DNA of 64,000 nucleotides, taken from the NCBI GenBank assembly GCA_029262735.1, contig JAJCYY010000052.1, positions 18,343 to 82,342 of the forward strand, in the 5' to 3' direction. Source of the stretch: Chloroflexota bacterium (GTDB taxonomy: Bacteria; Chloroflexota; Dehalococcoidia; Lucifugimonadales; Lucifugimonadaceae). Under the pieces are notes generated by a model. That model was not told the DNA's origin, searched no databases, and saw only the letters and a list, made by a program, of their open reading frames with translations. Position numbers and translations under genes: made by a program. This document shows positions 59,014-64,000 of this stretch, in pieces. The number at the start of each line of letters is the position of its first letter. Within the stretch, counting starts at the first letter, position 1.

Positions 59014-59430
59014 GTGACGTTTCCAAAACAGGGCGGAAAGCGCGTCTTCGTCTCATTCGAGTATCGAAGAGACCACGCCACAGCGCGGAATCTGATCAAT
59101 GAGGCAAAGGGTCACGGATACCCGGCATCGTTCTTTGATCTGTCGATGCGCGAGCGCTACAAGCCATCCAAGGCACATTGGGTACCGAAGGCCCGCGCAA
59201 AGATCGAGGCTTGCCAGGTTGTTGTCGTCATAGTCGGAGAAGACACGCATAGCGCACCTGGAGTCGAGCGCGAAATCCAACTAGCAAGAAAGCTTGGTAA
59301 GCAGATTGTTCAGCTCAGGCCGAAGGGCACACATCGCAAGAAACTTCGTATGCTCCAAAACAAGCGAATCATCGACTGGGACTGGAAGGAGATCGACAAG
59401 GTGTTCGACTCGAACTACGGGCGACACTGA
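59014..59430 (+). CDS. TIR-like (DUF1863/ThsB-type) protein
   Basis: About 138 residues from a GTG at 59014 (MTFPKQGGKRVFVSFEYRRDH); a TTG start at 58999 is possible. The opening VFVSFxYxxD, the middle VVVVIVGEDTHSAPGVEREIQLARKLGKQIVQL and the C-terminal IIDWDWKEID match the MTH538/DUF1863 TIR-like family that includes Thoeris ThsB. Such proteins turn phage sensing into a nucleotide signal. A small membrane protein gene follows nine bases after the stop, as expected for a sensor-effector pair. Confidence 0.82.
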   Translation: MTFPKQGGKRVFVSFEYRRDHATARNLINEAKGHGYPASFFDLSMRERYKPSKAHWVPKARAKIEACQVVVVIVGEDTHSAPGVEREIQLARKLGKQIVQLRPKGTHRKKLRMLQNKRIIDWDWKEIDKVFDSNYGRH

Positions 59431-59439
59431 GCAATCGCC

Positions 59440-59847
59440 GTGAACGACAGGCAACTTAAAGTAGAGCATCTAAAACTAATTCAGGGCGTCGTGGACCGTC
59501 TGGCGCGAAACTCATTCGCCGTAAAGGCCACCGCTTCGGCGGTTGCGGCTGCGTTAGTTTCGGTGATCATCACGCAAGACAATTCCCTGGTGAGCATTGG
59601 AGCCATTTCTCTTGTGAGCTTGTGGGTGCTGGACGCCTTCTTCCTTGCACGCGAAAGAGCCTACAGGGCTCTTTACGAACATGTGCGAACTACGGCCGAA
59701 GACGAGATGGCAGACGAGGATTTCTTGACGCTGCGCTACTCAATGCCGCCACGTGCGGAAACAGGGGCGGCCTTTTCGCGTTCTCTACTTTTGTATTATC
59801 CGCCGTTATTCGCTGCGATCATCGTCGCAGCCTCTCTAGCGGCGTAG
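59440..59847 (+). CDS. Small membrane protein, putative effector of the TIR-like gene
   Basis: 135 residues starting at GTG, nine bases downstream of the TIR-like stop. LKLIQGVVDRLARNSFAVKATA leads into two adjacent membrane helices (about 28-47 and 52-68); a polar linker (RAYRALYEHVRTTAEDE) and a final helix (about 116-134) follow. The IQGVxxRxAxNSFxxK opening is shared by small membrane proteins that I recall next to TIR-like genes. Membrane disruption on activation is a reasonable guess. Confidence 0.72.
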   Translation: MNDRQLKVEHLKLIQGVVDRLARNSFAVKATASAVAAALVSVIITQDNSLVSIGAISLVSLWVLDAFFLARERAYRALYEHVRTTAEDEMADEDFLTLRYSMPPRAETGAAFSRSLLLYYPPLFAAIIVAASLAA

Positions 59848-59944
59848 GCAGTGTGGAACGACATCTGCCATCTGCCCTCGAGTTGAACACACAGATCTTT
59901 TGAGCCCGAACAACAGCAGTCATACCGTAAAACTATGAACGTGT

Positions 59945-60304
59945 TCATTCGCGGTTCACGGCATGACTGGGCAGATGTGCCGCAACTTGATACGTCCGAA
60001 TCGCGTCCGCGATGTTGCGTATTTCACTCCGATAGTCTTCGAACACCTTCGTTTGGATTTCTAATGTTGTCCTTGGAGAAAACACCTTCTCTTGATGTGT
60101 CGCCAAAACACGCTGCAGGAAGCCTGTGAGCTTCTGGCGCACTATCCCATCCAGCTCGGCTGATGCATCCTTGGAGGACAGCCCTGTTTCTGCCATGAAC
60201 GTATGCGTATTTGACAGTTCCGCCGTGTCCACAATCGCTTGTCTTGGACCGTCATCAGGCTCTGATCGCAACTGCAGGTATTGGAAGCGCAAGTGACGGA
60301 ACAT
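59945..60304 (-). CDS. Hypothetical protein at the cassette edge
   Basis: 119 residues (MFRHLRFQYLQLRSEPDD...), mostly helical with alternating charge; no cysteine or membrane segment. It is transcribed against the TIR/membrane pair. Family unknown. Confidence 0.5.
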   Translation of the reverse strand: MFRHLRFQYLQLRSEPDDGPRQAIVDTAELSNTHTFMAETGLSSKDASAELDGIVRQKLTGFLQRVLATHQEKVFSPRTTLEIQTKVFEDYRSEIRNIADAIRTYQVAAHLPSHAVNRE

Positions 60305-60386
60305 GACAAATGAGGACCTTTTGTCGTCTTATGTGATCAGAGTAGCTGCCCAGAGATCCTCAGGACGGCTCTTTTACAAATGGTCT

Positions 60387-60426
60387 GTGTTCATGGTGGA
60401 GACGGGGGAGAGTCGAACTCCCCGTC
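60387..60426 (-). repeat. tmRNA 3'-end-like direct repeat (right)
   Basis: Minus strand: GGACGGGGAGTTCGACTCTC, then CCCCGTCTCCACCATGAACA. A complete T-arm (GGGAG, loop TTCGACT, CTCCC), the 3' acceptor strand CGTCTCC and CCA are readable, as at the end of ssrA. No 5' GGGGACG partner was found within a few hundred bases, so only the 3' end is present. It bounds the 4.1-kb TIR cassette. Confidence 0.72.
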
Positions 60427-60679
60427 CAGTTCAGAATTGCCCAATGATCCAGTCGAGATGCAGCGGTTCATAGCGATTGTGAAACGCGAATGAGCATCTC
60501 CCTGAAACCGGTCTGAGGGAGATTCTGAATCCATTCGTGGGAATGACCCTCACCCTGACCCTCTCCCGCAAGCGGGAGAGGGGATTTGGCGATGATGTCA
60601 ACTGGGTCAACGCCGTCCTGGGTTTGCCGGATGGATTGATTCGGAATCTCTAGGTGGCGATGACACACTTCGACCCGGC
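60427..60679. repeat. Spacer with dispersed repeats
   Basis: Carries a partial GGGAGATTCTGAATC element near 60517 and the hairpin CCCTCTCCCGCAAGCGGGAG at 60555-60574, related to 7761-7800. No gene is evident. The right core genome begins here. Confidence 0.55.
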
Positions 60680-61924
60680 TCAGGCTGCTGGCGCTTCGCT
60701 CTCGGATTCGCCGGACGGCTGGCCGGACTCTGTCGGCTCAGAATCGCCATCCGTGGCGGCAGCTTCACCTGCGGCGGTTGTTGATGCGACCTGCTCTACC
60801 GAGATGAGCTTGCCGATGTCGAGCAGGATGATCATCCGGTCGCCGGTATTTGCGATGCCGGTCAGGTATTCGGAGTCCTGTCCCGCAACGACTTTGGACG
60901 GCGGCTGAATGCCCATCTCAGGCACACGGCTGACTTCGGTGACCGCATCCACGATCATCCCTATCTCGTTGCCATTGACATCGACGACGACGATGCGGAA
61001 ATCTTCATCGCGCTCCGCCTGCTCCAGCTCAAACTTGATCCGCAGATCGATGACGGGGATGATCTTTCCCCTGAGATTGATGACGCCTTCGACGAACTCT
61101 GGCGCCCGTGGGACGGCGGTGATCTCCTGCAGCCGGATGATCTCCCGCACTGCGCCGATGTCCAGGCCGTACTGCTCGGTGTCGAGGTCGAAGACGACCA
61201 GTTGGCGGTGTGGGCCGGACGCCTGTTCGGCCAGCGTGTTCTTCTGCTTGGCGGTCAGACTGTCGGCGATGGAACCTACGTCGCGGCGAGCCTTCTTCTT
61301 AGCCTTCTTTTCGGCCGCGGCTGCAAGCTCGGCAGCAGCTTCGGATTCAGCCTTCGCGGCTATCTCGGCCTCTTCTTTCGACACGCGCTCCGCCTCTTCC
61401 TCTTCTGCCTTTGCTTCTTCCTCGGCTTCAGCCTCTGCCGCTTCCTCTTTAGCCTTGCGGTCAGCCTCCTCCTGCTCCGCCTTTGCATTGGCTTCGGCGT
61501 TCTCGGCCGCCTCGGTCCTGGCGTTTTGCGCTTCGACCATCTCCAGTGACAGATTGTCGTATGCGTTGCCCCAGGCCTCTTTCAGGTCATCGTTCCAGTT
61601 GTCGCCAATGCCCTGTTCAAGCGTCCACACCAGAGTCTCGCATTCGACCTGGTAGTGGCCGGGGTCGGCGCCATATGCGATGTGCCAGTCACCGAGCTCC
61701 CGGTCGGTCGGGGCGGTGCCTTCGAGTTCATCGAGGGATTTGAGGACCCGGCCAAGGGTTGCGCGAAACGCTCGCTTCTGGTCTGTCAGGTCTTCGGGGA
61801 AGATTTCGCGGATGGCCGGATCGACTTCGGACAGTTTTTTGTAGAACCGGTCAGCGGAGGTAATTGCTGTTGGCAGGATCTTCTTCCAGCTGTTCTGAAT
61901 AAGTTCGATCTGATCAGGATTCAT
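60680..61924 (-). CDS. Globin-CheW fusion protein
   Basis: 414 residues. Residues 1-132 are a globin of the single-domain/flavohaemoglobin type: IELIQNSWKKILP, FYKKLSEVDPAIREIFP, and YGADPGHYQVECETLVWTL where H90 is the proximal haem ligand. Residues 135-235 are an unbroken Ala/Glu/Lys coiled coil. Residues about 240-385 are CheW (QLVVFDLDTEQYGLDIGAVREI, VEGVINLRGKIIPVIDLR, MIVDAVTEV). The fusion suggests oxygen, NO or redox input delivered to a CheA-type kinase array. No CheA or MCP is in the window. Confidence 0.9.
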   Translation of the reverse strand: MNPDQIELIQNSWKKILPTAITSADRFYKKLSEVDPAIREIFPEDLTDQKRAFRATLGRVLKSLDELEGTAPTDRELGDWHIAYGADPGHYQVECETLVWTLEQGIGDNWNDDLKEAWGNAYDNLSLEMVEAQNARTEAAENAEANAKAEQEEADRKAKEEAAEAEAEEEAKAEEEEAERVSKEEAEIAAKAESEAAAELAAAAEKKAKKKARRDVGSIADSLTAKQKNTLAEQASGPHRQLVVFDLDTEQYGLDIGAVREIIRLQEITAVPRAPEFVEGVINLRGKIIPVIDLRIKFELEQAERDEDFRIVVVDVNGNEIGMIVDAVTEVSRVPEMGIQPPSKVVAGQDSEYLTGIANTGDRMIILLDIGKLISVEQVASTTAAGEAAATDGDSEPTESGQPSGESESEAPAA

Positions 61925-62236
61925 GATGTCAACTCACTGACTGGCGGTCCGAATGGCCGGTCCGATTCCTGGCGCCAGGTGCCGGTCCTGGCTATGTGTG
62001 TCGTGACATTGCTGTCACATTCGGAACGGCGCGTTGGCCGCTTGCACATGGTGTGTCTATCTAAACGTGCCAATTTTCAGTTCCCGGCGTACTGGTACTA
62101 ACCTGTGATGTTCCCGGGATAACGCCTATGACGTTGCCGCAATTGGTGATCGTGCGGTGACGCGGAAAAGGGGCGGTTTGGCGTGGGAGTCGGGCACTGC
62201 GGACAGTGAGTTTGAGGCCGATCTGGCGGCCCTCGT

Positions 62237-62701
62237 TCACAGGGTCCGTGTTGACGCCGGTGTCTCCGGGCTCAGGCCGTTGTGCTGGTGAGGCTGATCC
62301 GGGAGCGGTCCGTTTCGCCAGGACTGTATCTTGTAGACCCAGAAGAAGATGATGAGAATGGCGATTGCCGGACCGACAACTGTCCAGGCCATCAACCCGA
62401 AAACGCCTGCGATACCGAGGGTACCGGCAACTATCGTGGCCCGCGCTTTCCTGGTGCTGCGACCGTGGGTGCTGCGCCCGTGGGTGCTGGCGCGTCGCCA
62501 TGCGTAAACACCGGCAATTGCGACGAATGGTCCCGCCATGAATACCATTACCAGTAGAGGGACGATCGTGTCGGTCATGTTGCTGAACAACCAGCCTTCA
62601 GATATTCCGTTGACCACGATCATCACGCCGAGTATCTCGGACGCCACTCCCAGGAAAATGAAAGCGCCCGCAGCCATTACTTGACCAGTCGATACTTGCA
62701 T
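62237..62701 (-). CDS. Membrane protein with about four helices
   Basis: 154 residues; hydrophobic segments near 9-30, 44-66, 88-104 and 106-122, with a basic loop containing a THGRSTHGRST repeat between the second and third. No recognised family. Confidence 0.65.
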   Translation of the reverse strand: MQVSTGQVMAAGAFIFLGVASEILGVMIVVNGISEGWLFSNMTDTIVPLLVMVFMAGPFVAIAGVYAWRRASTHGRSTHGRSTRKARATIVAGTLGIAGVFGLMAWTVVGPAIAILIIFFWVYKIQSWRNGPLPDQPHQHNGLSPETPASTRTL

Positions 62702-63276
62702 GTCCTTTCCTTTCGGCGATCCGGTCGGCGGTCACGAGTCGGCAATCACGGGCGGCGGCGAGTGTACGGCGGGCGGCGGCGGTTGGACGATCTCTAACGT
62801 GTATGGCGGTCTGACGAGTCTGATTGCAGAGCTTGTTGTGCTTTGAACCAGACTACACCCGGGCTTAGCCGTTCTTCCGAGCAACGCCTCGCTCTGTTCA
62901 GGTTCTCTAACCCCTCGTCGGTTGCCCGCTTGCGGTTGCCGGCGTGTGGGTTGGGGTGAGGGGGTGTCGGCAGGGATGGTGAAGTCGCTCCGTCTCAGTT
63001 CTGAGCGAAGCCGAACCGTCCTTGGACAGGCTCAACATGGCGGAAACTTCGGTCTCCCTTCTTATCCAACACCCGCGAGCTGGCTCCCCCTCGCGAAGAT
63101 GCTCTGCACCGGGGTTTTTCATGGCTGCATCACGGGCTGAGGCGCGAATCTCAGGTGTCTCTCATGGTCGGGCGAAGATGCTACGAACGACCTGATTACG
63201 CGTGCTGGCGCCGGTCTTCGTTTGAGTCCGCACTCTCGCAGCCGTATTTTCCGGTGAACCCGAGGAATGAGCCGCC
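62702..63276. other. Intergenic with a gene remnant and repeats
   Basis: Bases 62781-62809 (GGTTGGACGATCTCTAACGT...) would encode GWTISNVYGG and resemble codons GEWTITNVYGG of the gene at 63746. Around 63000-63040 are GAAGCCGAACCG and CAGGCTCAAC words also seen at 22150-22180. No full gene. Confidence 0.5.
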
Positions 63277-63711
63277 ATGGAGATCCTGTGGGGAGTCGTG
63301 ATCGGAGCCATGTCGCTGCTTTGCTGGGGAGGCCAGACCCTGGCTCTTTTCGCACCTGCAACGGGCGCAAGGCTGGGGATCACCGAGGCTCGCGAGAGCG
63401 TCGAACCGGTGTTCTGGGCCGATGTGCGCGGCGAGGCGCTGTGGGACTTTTTCACGCTCTGGACGGCGCTGGTTGCGGGAGTTCTGCTGGCGTTCGACAA
63501 CACGGCATGGGCATACTTCGGGCTGTTCGGCGGCGGCGCTTATGTCTACTTTGCCGGGCGCGGGATATTTGCACGGGCGGCGATGCTGCGGCGAGGTTTC
63601 CGGATTGGCGCGCAGTCAGACGTGAGGACCGGGATGACGTTTCTGTTTCTCTGGGGAGTGATGGGGATCGCGATGTCGGCAGCGGCGGTTGTTGCGCTGA
63701 GCGCCGAGTAG
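63277..63711 (+). CDS. Small integral membrane protein
   Basis: 144 residues with about four hydrophobic helices (3-24, 57-76, 79-98, 119-141) and no recognised motif. It is followed after 34 bases by another membrane gene, so the two are likely one operon. Confidence 0.7.
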   Translation: MEILWGVVIGAMSLLCWGGQTLALFAPATGARLGITEARESVEPVFWADVRGEALWDFFTLWTALVAGVLLAFDNTAWAYFGLFGGGAYVYFAGRGIFARAAMLRRGFRIGAQSDVRTGMTFLFLWGVMGIAMSAAAVVALSAE

Positions 63712-63745
63712 TGCGGAATGTGTACGACCAGAGGAGGGCTGGGCG

Positions 63746-64000
63746 ATGGATGTGACGCCTCTGACGTGGACTGTGGCGATCGCAGGGTTGCTGCTGATGT
63801 TGATACTGGGCACGCTCCAGTTCGTGGCGGTCCTGCGTCCGCGTGGTGAGTGGACGATCACAAACGTGTACGGCGGGCGGCCGGATGAGGCGAGTCCGAC
63901 GGCCTATTTCGCATTCAACCAGGGGTTTGCGTGGGCGGACCCTTTCTTCTGGGCTCCGTTTCAGATTGCTGGCAGCATCGGCATGTTGCTCGGCCACGAG
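63746..64000 (+). CDS. Membrane protein, N-terminal part (runs off window)
   Basis: GAGGAGGG lies seven bases before the ATG. 85 codons to the edge: MDVTPLTWTVAIAGLLLMLI is a membrane helix, then WTITNVYGGRPDEASPTAYF and a hydrophobic stretch FFWAPFQIAGSIGMLL. No family recognised from this part. Confidence 0.75.
   Translation, partial: MDVTPLTWTVAIAGLLLMLILGTLQFVAVLRPRGEWTITNVYGGRPDEASPTAYFAFNQGFAWADPFFWAPFQIAGSIGMLLGHE

Noticed and set aside
60387..60760. Functional tmRNA gene on the minus strand
   Set aside because: Only the T-arm, acceptor 3' strand and CCA are seen; no GGGGACG 5' end, tag reading frame or pseudoknot could be placed.

Overview
The window looks like one contig of a GC-rich (roughly 58-60%) free-living bacterium with metabolically broad, oxidative genes: an enolase-superfamily sugar-acid dehydratase, a selenocysteine formate dehydrogenase, a CitE-type lyase, a MaoC hydratase, FAD and medium-chain dehydrogenases, a D-aminoacylase and two PLP aminotransferases. 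Threonine/proline-spaced lipoproteins, many dispersed palindromic repeats and serine recombinases add to the picture. I infer Chloroflexota (a Dehalococcoidia/SAR202-like lineage) from gene style; no rRNA is present to prove it.

Layout. Positions 1-29,000 are mostly housekeeping and catabolic genes separated by repeat-rich spacers. A 2.85-kb selenoprotein gene (2547-5399) is split by an in-frame UGA with a SECIS-like hairpin. At 21,056 there is a nucleoside-deoxyribosyltransferase-like/SLOG fusion. At 23-26 kb a response regulator and a large membrane histidine kinase meet tail to tail. Positions 29,100-33,250 are decayed: a frameshifted von Willebrand factor A gene, a broken membrane ORF and a serine recombinase lacking its catalytic domain. 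The primary sigma factor, an alcohol dehydrogenase and an aminotransferase follow.

From 38,100 to 60,430 the window is a mobile defence island. It opens with an intact large serine recombinase. A type II-C CRISPR system follows: nine repeats, a cas1 stub of 53 codons fused to a spacer by an apparent deletion, a full-length cas9, and a tracrRNA with an unusually split anti-repeat. Next come an HNH nuclease, a complete three-gene ABC-3C conflict operon with ATGA-coupled genes and a Mrr-like nuclease effector, and a 1.8-kb-residue secreted Kelch/PKD protein. The end of the island is a 4.1-kb cassette flanked by direct repeats that resemble the 3' end of a tmRNA gene. The cassette carries a TIR-DeoR sensor fusion translationally coupled to a PfkB sugar kinase, and a TIR-like protein paired with a small membrane protein. 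The TIR-DeoR/PfkB pair is my best candidate for an undescribed system.

Positions 60,680-64,000 return to core-like genes: a globin-CheW fusion and several small membrane proteins.
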